Below, one piece after another: positions 1 to 8,554 of a DNA stretch of 64,000 nt; position 1 is the stretch's first letter; each line of letters starts with the position of its first letter. A model generated the notes under the pieces. The model saw nothing but the letters and a program-made list of their open reading frames with translations. It had not been told where the DNA came from and did no database searches. A program made the translations under genes and the position numbers. The stretch is from Actinomyces israelii DSM 43320 (lineage in GTDB: Bacteria > Actinomycetota > Actinomycetes > Actinomycetales > Actinomycetaceae), in the NCBI RefSeq assembly GCF_000711965.1, contig NZ_JONS01000002.1, positions 124,001 to 188,000 on the forward strand. The letters run 5' to 3'.

Positions 1-8
1 CCGGCCAT
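1..8 (-). CDS. Start of an unidentified gene (5' end only)
   Basis: Only an ATG and part of the following codons lie inside the window. The call rests on a textbook ribosome binding site, AGGAGG, five bases before the ATG, and on its position about 60 bases downstream of the aldose epimerase gene on the same strand, which suggests the same operon. No function can be read from what is visible. Confidence 0.55.
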
Positions 9-68
9 GACTACCTCCTGCGCCTCGGGCGGCCGGTCAGCCGCGTCGCCGACCGCCGCGGAAGGGCC

Positions 69-1052
69 TCACTCCTCCTCGCGCAGCGAGTAGGCGAAGG
101 AGTGGGACTGTCCGGCCTGAAGCTCGACCAGGTCGCGCCCGCTGTTGAAGGCGTCGGGAGGGCAGGTCATGGGCTCCACGGCGACGCCCCGGCGCCCCAG
201 GTGCTCGGCGGTGTAGATCTGCACCCACGGCGCCTCGGCGCTCATGACCACGGTGCGGCCCGCCTCTCCACCGGTCAGGCGGGCCTCCCAGGGGCCCTGG
301 GGCAGGCCCGTGTAGGCGTTGTCGGTCGCGATCCGCCTCACCAGGCGGCCGGCGCGCCAGTCCCAGTCGGTGCCGGTGATGTCGCGCTCGCCGGCCGGCG
401 CCATGCGCCCATCGACGTCGAGGACCCGCGCGGCCGGCACCTGCAGGATGCACTCGTCCAGCGGGACGGACCGGGTCAGGTAGGGGTGGAAGGAGACGCC
501 GTAGGGAGCCGGCGCGAGGCGGCCATCGGCCTCGGGGGCGCCGACGGCGCCCGGTGCCGGTGACGCGCCCGCCCCGAGGCTGGTGGTGGTGGCCGTCACG
601 GTCAGCCCGGTGCGCGCGTCCAGGGAGAAGCGCACGCCGACCCGCAGGCTCCAGGGGTAGGCGTACGAGCCCGGCAGCGTCAGCTCGAGCGCGACCGACG
701 GCGCCGGGTTCGCCGGGCCGCCGCCGGCGGCCCCGGCCCGGGTTCCTTCGCCCGTGGCGACGACGTCGAAGTCGGCCCAGCCCACCAGGCCGTGCAGGGC
801 CGAGCCGGTCTCGGGCTCGTTGCAGGGCACCAGGTAGCTCGCACCCCAGTAGGTGTAGCGCGCCCCGACGATCCGGTTGGGCCACGGCGCCAGGGTCTTG
901 CCCTGCCAGGCCCCGGGCAGCGAGGCCTCGGCGTCGAAGGGGATGATGAGGTCGTCACCCGCCTTGCGCAGGTGGACGAGTGTGGCGCCGGCAGTGGCGA
1001 TGCGGGCCGCGTAGTCGCCGGCGGTCAGGTCGATGAGTTCTCCATTGATCAT
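69..1052 (-). CDS. Aldose 1-epimerase (galactose mutarotase family)
   Basis: This 327-residue protein would interconvert alpha and beta anomers of free aldoses in the cytoplasm, feeding them to isomerases or kinases. It begins MINGELIDLTAGDY and carries family signatures: an early APWPNRIVGARY segment, an NEPETGSALHGLVGW stretch with the conserved histidine, and FHPYLTR in the middle. A longer upstream reading frame exists, but its N-terminal 60 residues are arginine- and proline-rich, unlike the family, so the internal ATG is preferred. It lies at the end of an arabinoside transporter and arabinofuranosidase cluster, separated from the permease gene by a repeat-rich gap of about 410 bp, so it may have its own promoter. 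Its sugar is inferred from neighbours only. Confidence 0.85.
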   Translation of the reverse strand: MINGELIDLTAGDYAARIATAGATLVHLRKAGDDLIIPFDAEASLPGAWQGKTLAPWPNRIVGARYTYWGASYLVPCNEPETGSALHGLVGWADFDVVATGEGTRAGAAGGGPANPAPSVALELTLPGSYAYPWSLRVGVRFSLDARTGLTVTATTTSLGAGASPAPGAVGAPEADGRLAPAPYGVSFHPYLTRSVPLDECILQVPAARVLDVDGRMAPAGERDITGTDWDWRAGRLVRRIATDNAYTGLPQGPWEARLTGGEAGRTVVMSAEAPWVQIYTAEHLGRRGVAVEPMTCPPDAFNSGRDLVELQAGQSHSFAYSLREEE

Positions 1053-1178
1053 GCGTGCCGTCCAAGGTGGTGGTCGAGGTAGCGGCGGGTGCGCTCCCGC
1101 GCAATACGGCCTACCGTACGGCACCGGGCCGGTGCGCGCTCGCCGTGGGACCGCCCGGCGCCGGCCGCCCCCCTTCGC

Positions 1179-1212
1179 CGAGATCGGTCCGGTTCCGCAC
1201 CGAGATCGGTCC
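1179..1212 (-). repeat. Dispersed 22-bp-period repeat, copy 1
   Basis: CGAGATCGGTCC occurs twice exactly 22 bases apart. Read on the minus strand, the array is ACCGATCTCGG units ending in CGAAGGGG, the same polar layout as the other copies in the window. Confidence 0.8.
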
Positions 1213-1274
1213 ATGGCTCCCGGCCGGCGCATGCCGCGCGCCCCAGGGCCCCGTCTGCCCGGAGTCGGTCCTCC

Positions 1275-1412
1275 AGGGTCCGCGCCCGAGGGGCGGACCT
1301 CATCCTCGGGGACATCCAGAGGCTCTGGGCCGACCAGGGTCCGCGCCCGAGGGGCGGACCTGCAACCTCGGGGCCCGACCGCGACCGGGTCCGACAGCGT
1401 GGAGCGGACCTG
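1275..1412. repeat. Triplicated GGTCCGC hairpin repeat
   Basis: Two identical 26-base elements, at 1275-1300 and 1336-1361, each form a hairpin with arms GGTCCGC and GCGGACC around a GCCCGAGGG centre. Each is followed by CCTCGGGG. A degenerate third copy at 1387-1412 keeps the GGTCCG and CGGACC arms. The copies sit just past the 3' end of the permease gene, so they could end or stabilise that transcript; no T-rich tract follows. Confidence 0.7.
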
Positions 1413-1463
1413 CGACCGCGCGGGCCGAGCGAGGGCCGGGCGAGGGCCGGCGGCCCCGCCGGC

Positions 1464-2387
1464 TCACTGGCCTCCCAGACCCGTCGTGGCGACGGCCTTG
1501 ATGATCTGGCGCTGGAAGAGCATGAACAGGATCGTCAGGGGCAGGGCGGCGATCACGGCCGCGGCCATGGTCTGGGCGTAGATGACCCCGTAGGCGTTCT
1601 TCACCGTGGACAGCCCGACCGGCAGGGTCATCAGGTCGGGATTGTTGGTGATGATGAAGGGCCACATGAAGTTGTTCCACGCGCCGATGAACACGAAGAT
1701 CGCCACCGCGGTGACGATGGGCCGGGAGGTCGGCAGGATGACGTTCCAGAACAGCCTCCAGTTCCCGGCGCCGTCCACGCGCGCCGCGTCCTCGATCTCC
1801 TGGGGCACCTGGTCGAAGTACTGCTTGAAGATGTAGACCATCATCGGCGCGATGGTCTGGGGAAGGATGATGCCGGCGAAGGTGTCGACGGCCCGCAGAA
1901 GGACCATCTCCTTGAACAGCGGGACAATGAGGATCTGGCCGGGCACCATGATGAGGGCGATGGTGGCGGCGAACAGGAGCCTGCGCCCCTTGAAGACCGT
2001 GCGGGAGAAGGCGTAGCCGGCCAGCGCGCAGATGACGACGGTCAGCGCCGTGACCAGGCAGGCCACCAGGAGCGTGTTCCACATCCAGGTGAAGACCTCG
2101 CCGCGGGAGAAGACGATCCGATAGTTCTCCAGGGTGAAGCCGCCGTCGGGCAGCCACCTCAGCGGAAGGGACTGCGCCTGCACCTCGGTCTTGAACGAGG
2201 TGTCCACCGCCCAGGCCAGCGGAAGCAGCCAGCCGAGGGCGAGCAGCGCGAGGATCGCGAAGGCGACCGCGCGCGCCGCCCGGCTGCGGCCCAGCAGAAG
2301 GCCGCGGGTGCGCCTGGTCTCCGCCCGGCGCTCGGCCCGCGAGCGGGTGCGATGGCTGCGGAGCTGGAGAAGGATGTCAGCGCTCAT
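1464..2387 (-). CDS. Sugar ABC transporter permease, MalG type
   Basis: This is the second membrane subunit of an ABC importer for oligosaccharides. The 307 residues start with a basic cytoplasmic tail, followed by about six membrane segments. The ATPase-docking EAA loop is visible as IEDAARVDGAGNWRLFW, followed by a conserved proline. It overlaps the end of the upstream MalF-type gene by 11 bases, consistent with translational coupling. The transporter has no ATPase gene here. Known relatives in Actinomycetota often share an MsiK-type ATPase encoded elsewhere, which I assume here too. Linkage to a GH51 arabinofuranosidase suggests arabino-oligosaccharides as substrate; that is inference. Confidence 0.9.
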   Translation of the reverse strand: MSADILLQLRSHRTRSRAERRAETRRTRGLLLGRSRAARAVAFAILALLALGWLLPLAWAVDTSFKTEVQAQSLPLRWLPDGGFTLENYRIVFSRGEVFTWMWNTLLVACLVTALTVVICALAGYAFSRTVFKGRRLLFAATIALIMVPGQILIVPLFKEMVLLRAVDTFAGIILPQTIAPMMVYIFKQYFDQVPQEIEDAARVDGAGNWRLFWNVILPTSRPIVTAVAIFVFIGAWNNFMWPFIITNNPDLMTLPVGLSTVKNAYGVIYAQTMAAAVIAALPLTILFMLFQRQIIKAVATTGLGGQ

Positions 2388-3309
2388 TGGACGTGTCCTT
2401 CCGGGTGCGGGCGATAAGTCGCGGGGCCACCGTGACGAGGATGATGACGGCGAAGAAGATGTAGGACATCGCCGAGGCGTAGCCCATCCGGTAGTTCGTG
2501 AATCCGGTGTCGTAGATGTACTGGAGGATCGGCCGGGTCGAGCCCTCGGGGCCGGAGCCTCCGGAGAAGGCGATGAACATCTGGTCGAAGATCTTCAAGG
2601 AGGCGATGACCTGGAGGGTGACCACCAGGACCGTGGTGCCGCGCAGCTGGGGCAGGGTCACCGACCACAGCTTGCGCCAGAAGCCGGCGCCGTCGACCTC
2701 GGCGGCCTCGTAGAGGAGGTCGGGAATCGCCTGCAGGCTCGACAGGTAGAGCAGGAAGTTGAATCCGACCGTCCACCACACGGTGAGGATGACGATGGAC
2801 CACATGGCGACATCGACGTCGGTGAGCCACCCGACCGCGTCCAGCCCGAGCTGCTGGAGCCAGTAGTTGACGAAGCCGACGTCGGAGTTGAACAACCAGG
2901 TCCAGACCTGGACGACGACGGCGACGGGCAGCAGGTAGGGGGCGAAGAAGGCCAGGCGCCAGAACCACTGCCCGGGGATGCCGATGTAGACCAGCAGCGC
3001 CATGACCAGGGCCAGGAGCACCAGTGGGATCGTGCTCATCACGGTGAACAGGATCGTGTGCCACAGGGTGGTCCACATGGTGGCGTCGCCCATGGCCTCG
3101 GCGTAGTTGCCCAGGCCGATCCAGCCGCCGTTGCCCATGAGCGACTGCTCGGTGAAGGACAGCCACAGCCCGTAGGCGACGGGGATGACGAGGAAGATGA
3201 GGGCCACCAGGATGAAGGGCGCGAGGAAGGGCAGGCCCGAGCCGAGGCGCCTGACCGTCCGCGCGGAGGCGGCGTCGCGCTCGAGCCGAGCGGAGACACT
3301 GGTTGCCAT
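2377..3309 (-). CDS. Sugar ABC transporter permease, MalF type
   Basis: This is the first membrane subunit of the same importer, 310 residues with about six membrane spans. Its EAA loop reads LYEAAEVDGAGFWRKLW. The ATG giving MATSVSARLE is chosen because AGAGGAA lies just upstream; a longer reading frame adds about 97 arginine-rich residues that do not fit the family. It follows the binding-protein gene by 17 bases and overlaps the MalG-type gene, so the three form one operon. Confidence 0.9.
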   Translation of the reverse strand: MATSVSARLERDAASARTVRRLGSGLPFLAPFILVALIFLVIPVAYGLWLSFTEQSLMGNGGWIGLGNYAEAMGDATMWTTLWHTILFTVMSTIPLVLLALVMALLVYIGIPGQWFWRLAFFAPYLLPVAVVVQVWTWLFNSDVGFVNYWLQQLGLDAVGWLTDVDVAMWSIVILTVWWTVGFNFLLYLSSLQAIPDLLYEAAEVDGAGFWRKLWSVTLPQLRGTTVLVVTLQVIASLKIFDQMFIAFSGGSGPEGSTRPILQYIYDTGFTNYRMGYASAMSYIFFAVIILVTVAPRLIARTRKDTSNER

Positions 3310-3326
3310 GAGTGGGTTCCTCTCTG

Positions 3327-4682
3327 TCAGGCGGGCGGGTTCTGGGCCAGGGCGTGGTTGAGGCGGTCGATGAGGCCGTCCACGGCCTGCTCGGGCGTGA
3401 TCGAGCCGGACAGCCAGCACGCCTGCATGACCTCCGAGACCCGGGACTGGAAGTCCGAGCCGGAGCCGGTGAACCAGGCGGCGGGCTCGAAGACGGCCTG
3501 GCCCATGACCTCGGCGTAGTGCGACTGCGGCTCCAGGGCCCGGTAGGCGGCGGACTCGGTGATCCTGAGGTTGGCCGGGGTGTGCCCGCCGTCGGCCCAC
3601 TCCAGGGAGCCGTTCAGCATGCCGGCGACGACCTCGTAGGCGGCCTCGCGCCTGTCCTCATCGACGCTCGCCTGGTGGGGGAGCACGAAGACGTGGCAGT
3701 CGCCGAAGGAGGCCGGGGTGCCGAAGACGGCGGGCATGGGCATGGCATCGAAGGGGACGCCCGCCTTGAGGAAGGACTGCAGCTCCCAGTTGCCCATGAA
3801 GGTGATGCCCGTGCGCCCGGTGGAGAAGGAGGCGACGGCGCCCCCGTAGTCCAGGTCGGGCGCGGCGATCTCGCTGTCGAGCATGTCCTTCACCAGCTGC
3901 GCGACCCCGATAGCGGCGTCGCGGTCGATCTGCGCCGGCTGCCCCGGGGTGAGCGTGCAGGTGGCCCCCGTCTGGGCGTACAGGCCCCAGAACATGCGGC
4001 AGACCTGCGCCCCGTCGCCGGTGTAGCCGTAGGACATGCCCTGGCCGCCGGTGACCTCGGCCAGAGCGCGCCCCGCGTCCAGAAAGGCCTCGGGCGAGCC
4101 CAGGCCGGTCAGCCTGCCCCTGGCGTCGAGCAGGCCCGCCCTGCCGCACAGGTCGGTGTTGTAGAACAGCAGGAATGCGTGGAAGTCCAGCGGGATGGCC
4201 ATGAGGCGGCCGTCGACCAGGCACTTGTCCCACAGCAGGTCGGGGAACATGTCCCGGGTGACGCCGTGGTCCGCCAGGCGGTCGGTGTCCCAGGTGTCGA
4301 GCAGCCCGCCGGGGGCGTAGCCGACGACCCGGGTGGCGTGCATGACGGCCAGGTCGGGTGAGCGCCCGCCGACCGAGGACATGGCGAGCTTGGTGTAGTA
4401 GGGCCCGCCCCAGGTCAGGACGACGGGGTCGATCTCGATGTCGGGGCTCTGCCGGCCGACGGCGTCCATCATCGACTGGAAGACGCCGCCGTCGCCGCCG
4501 GTGAACAGGTGCCACAGCTGGATCCGGGTCCGGCCGCCGGCCGACGCCGGGGAGCAGCCGCCCAGAAGTGGGGCGCAGGCGAGCGAGGCGCCCCCCAGGA
4601 GCGCCCCGGCCAGCAGACTGCGCCTGCTGGGACCGTCGGGCAGCCCTCCTGACGGCGGCAGTGCCCACTTCCTTCGTTTCAT
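3327..4682 (-). CDS. Sugar-binding lipoprotein of ABC transporter (family 1)
   Basis: This 451-residue extracellular binding protein captures the sugar and delivers it to the two downstream permeases. The N-terminus has SRRSLLAGALLGG followed by a lipobox ending LLGGC, so it is a lipoprotein. The paired arginines suggest possible Tat export. After the anchor the mature protein starts with RIQLWHLFTGGDGG, typical of family 1 solute-binding proteins. The start is fixed by AAGGAGG a few bases before ATG. It lies 59 bases downstream of the arabinofuranosidase gene. The ligand is probably an arabinose-containing oligosaccharide, from context only. Confidence 0.88.
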   Translation of the reverse strand: MKRRKWALPPSGGLPDGPSRRSLLAGALLGGASLACAPLLGGCSPASAGGRTRIQLWHLFTGGDGGVFQSMMDAVGRQSPDIEIDPVVLTWGGPYYTKLAMSSVGGRSPDLAVMHATRVVGYAPGGLLDTWDTDRLADHGVTRDMFPDLLWDKCLVDGRLMAIPLDFHAFLLFYNTDLCGRAGLLDARGRLTGLGSPEAFLDAGRALAEVTGGQGMSYGYTGDGAQVCRMFWGLYAQTGATCTLTPGQPAQIDRDAAIGVAQLVKDMLDSEIAAPDLDYGGAVASFSTGRTGITFMGNWELQSFLKAGVPFDAMPMPAVFGTPASFGDCHVFVLPHQASVDEDRREAAYEVVAGMLNGSLEWADGGHTPANLRITESAAYRALEPQSHYAEVMGQAVFEPAAWFTGSGSDFQSRVSEVMQACWLSGSITPEQAVDGLIDRLNHALAQNPPA

Positions 4683-4741
4683 CACTGACCTCCTTGTCAA
4701 CGATCTGCACCAATGGGGAGGGCGCCCGGCCGCGAAGCGGG

Positions 4742-6277
4742 TCAGGCGAGCTCGACCGCGAGCCAGCCGGCCGGCGGCAGGACGGTGGTGAGCGTGGAGC
4801 CGGCGAGCTCGACCGGGTGCGCCACCGGGACGACGACGTCGGGCGCGTCCGCGGTGTTGACGGCGTCGAGGTCGTCCGGAGCGAGGATCTGCGCCGCGAC
4901 GACCCGGCTCGCCCCCAGGCCCCCGAGAGCGGCGCTCACCTCCACGGGCTCGGTCAGGGACCGGTTGAGGGCGAGCAGGCAGCCGCGGCCGGCGCCCGCG
5001 CCGTCGGCGTCCCAGGTGGCGACGGCGTCGAGCTGGTCGACCTCGCCGTAGCGCTCGGTACGGGTGGGGGGGCTGGCGACGACGGCGTCGTAGGCGGTGC
5101 CGCGGGCGATGCGCGAGGCGATGGCGAAGGGGTGGAAGATGGTCTGGCGCCAGGCCCTCCCGCCGTGCGCGGCGGGCTCGGTCATAATGGGCCCGATGAC
5201 GTTGACCAGCTGGGCCAGGCTCGCGGCCCTGACCCGGTCGGCGTGCCGCAGCAGGCAGATGAGCAGCCCGCCGACGACGAGGGCGTCGGCTCCGGTGTAG
5301 ACGTCCTCGATGCGCGGTGCGGCCTCGGGCCAGTCGTCGGGCGCGAAGCCGTGCTCGACGGCGTTCCAGGCCGACAGGCGCCACACGTTCCACTCATCGA
5401 CGCTGATCTTGATCCTCTTGGCGGAGCGGTGCTTGGCGCCGACGGCGTCGGCGGTGGCGATGACCCCGTCGATGAAGCGGTCGAGGTCCACGCCGGCGGC
5501 CAGGAAGCTGGCGCGGTCCTGGGCGTCGGGGTCGACGTAGCGGTGGAGGCTGATGTAGTCGACCTCGTCGTAGGCCAGGTCGAGGACGGTGCGCTCCCAG
5601 TCCCCGAAGGTCGGCATCTCCCAGGCGGAGGACCCGCAGGCGACCAGCTCGAGCCCCTGGTCGACCATGCGCATGGCGCGGGCCGTCGACAGGGCGAGGT
5701 GGGCGTAGTCCTCGGCGTTCTTGTGCCCGACCTGCCAGGGGCCGTCCATCTCGTTGCCCAGGCACCACATGCGCACGTCGTAGGGCTCGGCGCGCCCGTT
5801 GGCGCGGCGCAGGTTGGCGCAGGCGGTGTCGGCGCGGCCGTTGACGTAGTCCAGCAGGTCCACCGCCTCGCTCTCGCCGCGGGTGCCGAGGTTGACGGCC
5901 AGCATGGGCTCGATGCCGGTCTTGGCGCACCAGTCCATGAACTGGTCGGTGCCGAAGGCGTTGGTCTCGGTGGTGTGCCAGGCGAGATCGAGACGGCGCG
6001 GCCGCTCGACCGCGGGGCCGACGCCGTCCTCCCACCGGTAGCTGGACACGAAGTTCCCGCCGGGGTAGCGCACAGTGGTCACGCCGAGCTCCCTGACCAG
6101 CTCCATGACGTCGCGGCGCAGGCCGGCCTCGTCCGCGCTCGGGTGGTCGGGCTCGTAGATGCCCGTATAGACGCAGCGACCCATGTGCTCCACGAAGGAG
6201 CCGTACACGCGGGGGTGGATCCGGCCGATGGGGCGGTCGGGATCAATGGAGATGCGGGCCTTGCGCGAAGGCGTCAT
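4742..6277 (-). CDS. abfA: Alpha-L-arabinofuranosidase, GH51
   Basis: This enzyme releases L-arabinofuranose from arabinan or arabinoxylan fragments by a retaining mechanism. The 511 residues match the usual family length of about 500. The acid/base glutamate is in WCLGNEMDGPW (E176) and the nucleophile in ISVDEWNVW (E295). The N-terminal RYPGGNF substrate motif is also present. No signal peptide is visible, so it acts on imported oligosaccharides in the cytoplasm. It leads the transporter operon and is divergent from a LacI regulator. The product would go to the araA isomerase encoded about 6 kb away. Confidence 0.93.
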   Translation of the reverse strand: MTPSRKARISIDPDRPIGRIHPRVYGSFVEHMGRCVYTGIYEPDHPSADEAGLRRDVMELVRELGVTTVRYPGGNFVSSYRWEDGVGPAVERPRRLDLAWHTTETNAFGTDQFMDWCAKTGIEPMLAVNLGTRGESEAVDLLDYVNGRADTACANLRRANGRAEPYDVRMWCLGNEMDGPWQVGHKNAEDYAHLALSTARAMRMVDQGLELVACGSSAWEMPTFGDWERTVLDLAYDEVDYISLHRYVDPDAQDRASFLAAGVDLDRFIDGVIATADAVGAKHRSAKRIKISVDEWNVWRLSAWNAVEHGFAPDDWPEAAPRIEDVYTGADALVVGGLLICLLRHADRVRAASLAQLVNVIGPIMTEPAAHGGRAWRQTIFHPFAIASRIARGTAYDAVVASPPTRTERYGEVDQLDAVATWDADGAGAGRGCLLALNRSLTEPVEVSAALGGLGASRVVAAQILAPDDLDAVNTADAPDVVVPVAHPVELAGSTLTTVLPPAGWLAVELA

Positions 6278-6316
6278 GGGGTCCTCCTGTGGGTGGCGGC
6301 CGTTCCGTCAGGAGCA

Positions 6317-6370
6317 ATGCTCACCCATCTGATTCATCGTTGTCAACACCTGAAGTCCTGGTCATATACA
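6317..6370. promoter_or_regulatory. Divergent promoter region between abfA and LacI gene
   Basis: The stretch is locally AT-rich. Towards abfA, TTGACA on the minus strand (6346-6341) is followed after 18 bases by a weak GAGCAT. Towards the regulator, TTGTCA (6340-6345) is followed by TATACA at 19 bases. CATCGTTG occurs at 6336-6343 and again at 6418-6425 and may be part of an operator. I found no clean palindrome. Confidence 0.4.
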
Positions 6371-6464
6371 ATACATCGCCGCCATTGCAGGCGTAAGTGA
6401 GAACCCCGCCCATAAGACATCGTTGAATATGCCCTCCGGCATGCCCCCCGTTAGGATTCGTCAC

Positions 6465-7490
6465 ATGACCAGCACGCTGACCGACGTCGCAGCACGCGCC
6501 GGCGTGTCGCCGAAGACGGTCTCCAGGGTCGTCAACGACGAGCCCGGCGTGTCACCCGCGACTCGGGCCCGCGTCGCCGCCGCCCTGAAGGAGACCGGCT
6601 ACTCCCCCGACCCCGCGGCACGATCCCTGCGCACCGGCCGCTCGGGCGTCATCGGCCTGGCCGTGCCCGAGCTCGGGCAGCCCTTCTTCGCCGAGATCGC
6701 GGACCGGATCGCGGCCTGCGCGCGACGGCGCGGCCTCGCCGTCGTCATGGGCGTGACCGGGGAGCGGGGCGAGGGCGAGGCGGATTTCTTCGCGCGCAGC
6801 ACCGCCCTGGACGGCGTGATCCTGTACTGGCAGGGCCTGTCCCCCCGGGCGCTCGCCCAGGAGGCGCAGCGCTGCCCGCTGGTCCTCCTCGGCGAGAACG
6901 AGCACGCCGAGGCTGACCGCGTCACCATGGACAACGAGCGCGGCATCGACCTGGCGCTGGCGCACCTGACGGCCCTGGGCCGCGAGCGCATCGCCGTCAT
7001 CGGGGTTCCCGACCCGGCGCTCCGCAGCCACGCCGCCGGCAGGGCCCGCGCCACGGCCTTCCGCACCGCCGCCGAGCGGCAGGGCGTCGCCGTCGACGAG
7101 CGCCTTCTCATCGCCTCGGCGGAGTGGCGACGTCCGGACGGCGCGGCGGCCGTCAGGCGCCTGCTGGCCTCGGGCCTCCCCTTCGACGCCCTGATCGCCT
7201 TCAACGACGGCCTCGCGCTGGGCGCGCTGCGCGCCCTGGCGGGCGCCGGGGTGCGCGTGCCGGACGACGTCGCCGTCACCGGCTTCGACAACCTGGAGGC
7301 CTCCCGCTACTCCGTCCCCTCCCTGACGACCGTCTCCCCCCGCCTGAGCGCCTACGCCGACGACGCGGTGGACCTGCTGGCCGCGCGGATCGAGGACGCC
7401 GGCGCGCCGGTGCGGACCCTCGTCGAGGGCGTGGCCCTGCTGCCCCGCGACTCCACCATCGGAGGTGACGCGCCGTGGCGGCCCAGGTGA
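6465..7490 (+). CDS. LacI-family transcriptional regulator
   Basis: This 341-residue repressor-type protein has an N-terminal helix-turn-helix, LTDVAARAGVSPKTVSRVV, a hinge helix, and a periplasmic-binding-like sugar sensor domain (GVIGLAVPELGQPFFAEI onwards). The ATG giving MTSTLTDV is preferred over an earlier ATG because the family starts a few residues before the HTH. It is divergent from the arabinofuranosidase operon, which it probably controls. Its last 16 bases overlap the start of a second LacI gene. The effector is not readable from sequence; arabinose or an arabino-oligosaccharide is the contextual guess. Confidence 0.88.
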   Translation: MTSTLTDVAARAGVSPKTVSRVVNDEPGVSPATRARVAAALKETGYSPDPAARSLRTGRSGVIGLAVPELGQPFFAEIADRIAACARRRGLAVVMGVTGERGEGEADFFARSTALDGVILYWQGLSPRALAQEAQRCPLVLLGENEHAEADRVTMDNERGIDLALAHLTALGRERIAVIGVPDPALRSHAAGRARATAFRTAAERQGVAVDERLLIASAEWRRPDGAAAVRRLLASGLPFDALIAFNDGLALGALRALAGAGVRVPDDVAVTGFDNLEASRYSVPSLTTVSPRLSAYADDAVDLLAARIEDAGAPVRTLVEGVALLPRDSTIGGDAPWRPR

Positions 7491-8497
7491 CGATGCGGCA
7501 GGTCGCGGACCTGGCGGGCGTGTCGGCCAAGACGGTCTCCAACGTCATGCGCGGGACGGGCGGCGCCTCGCAGGCGACCCGCGAGCGCGTCCTGGCCGCG
7601 GTGCGGGAGCTCGGGTACCGGGTCAACCCGCGGGCCGCGGCCCTGCGCTCGGGCAGGCACGGGGCGATCGCGCTGGCCGTGCCCACCCTGCAGCAGCCCA
7701 CCTACGCGCTCCTGGCGGCCGAGCTCATGCGGGCGGCCGAGCCGGTCCCGGTCGTCCTCGAGCTGACCCGGGCGGAGCGGAGCACCGAGCTGGCCCTCCT
7801 CCAGGGCTCGTGGCGCAGCCGGTGCGACGCCCTCGTGCTGGTCCCGCGCGGTACGGACCCGGCCGCGCGGGCGTACGAGGACGCCGACGACGCCGTCGTC
7901 CTCATCGCCGACGACGGCCCCGCGGGGCTGACCCGGATCACCTGCCCGCCGCGGGCGCAGGGCGATCTCGTCGCACGCCACCTGAGCGGCCTGGGGCGGC
8001 GCCGCGCCGCCGTCCTGGGCATCACCGACCCGGCGGACCGGTGGACCGAGGCCTGCGAGGCGTCCCTGCGGCGGGCGGGCCTGGAGGTCCCGCCGCAGGC
8101 GGTGATACGGCTGGCCGAGCCCGACGGCGTGCGCGGCGGCGTCGAGGCCGTCACGCGGCTCCTGCACCAGGGCTCGGACGTGGAGGCCGTCGTCTGCCAC
8201 AATGACGCCATCGCCTCGGGAGCGCTGAGCACCCTGCTGCGGCGCGGGGCGCGGGTGCCCGAGGACGTCGTCGTCATCGGCCGGGGGGACACGGAGACCG
8301 CCGCCTTCGCGACCCCGCCGCTGACCAGCGTCTCCTGCGCGGCCGAGGCCACCGCGGCCGCGGCCATGGCCCACTTCCGGGCGCGACTGACGGACCCGCT
8401 CCCCCGGCCGCGCACCATTGAGGTCGCCCCGGCCCTCACGGTCCGCCGCTCCTCATCGCCCACGCCTTCAGAGCCCTCAGGGTCCTCAGGGTCCTGA
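7475..8497 (+). CDS. Second, tandem LacI-family regulator
   Basis: This 340-residue protein carries the HTH MRQVADLAGVSAKTVSNVM and a sensor domain. A GTG start is inferred: GGAGGT lies eight bases before it, inside the preceding regulator gene, giving a 16-base overlap and probable translational coupling. An ATG six codons on is the alternative. The sensor domain is divergent: it lacks the usual NPFF/QPFF phrase after the first beta strand and reads VPTLQQPTYALL. It precedes a GH2 glycosidase gene on the same strand by 57 bases, so it may control that gene. Confidence 0.85.
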   Translation: MAAQVTMRQVADLAGVSAKTVSNVMRGTGGASQATRERVLAAVRELGYRVNPRAAALRSGRHGAIALAVPTLQQPTYALLAAELMRAAEPVPVVLELTRAERSTELALLQGSWRSRCDALVLVPRGTDPAARAYEDADDAVVLIADDGPAGLTRITCPPRAQGDLVARHLSGLGRRRAAVLGITDPADRWTEACEASLRRAGLEVPPQAVIRLAEPDGVRGGVEAVTRLLHQGSDVEAVVCHNDAIASGALSTLLRRGARVPEDVVVIGRGDTETAAFATPPLTSVSCAAEATAAAAMAHFRARLTDPLPRPRTIEVAPALTVRRSSSPTPSEPSGSSGS

Positions 8498-8501
8498 GGG
8501 C
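8473..8501 (+). terminator. Hairpin at end of tandem LacI genes
   Basis: Arms GCCCTCAGG and CCTGAGGGC form a perfect 9-bp stem that includes the stop codon region, with an 11-base loop. No T tract follows, so it may attenuate read-through into the GH2 gene instead of stopping transcription fully. Confidence 0.4.
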
Positions 8502-8554
8502 CGCCTCCGACCAGCACGCCGACACGACCCGTCATCCGACCGAAAGGACGCACC

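Larger units (their letters stand above)
1053..1463. other. Repeat-rich intergenic gap without a gene
   Basis: I see no convincing gene here. The gap holds a two-unit copy of the dispersed 22-bp repeat and three copies of a GGTCCGC/GCGGACC hairpin element, listed separately. Open frames crossing it are arginine- and proline-rich and have no recognisable domain. Confidence 0.6.
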
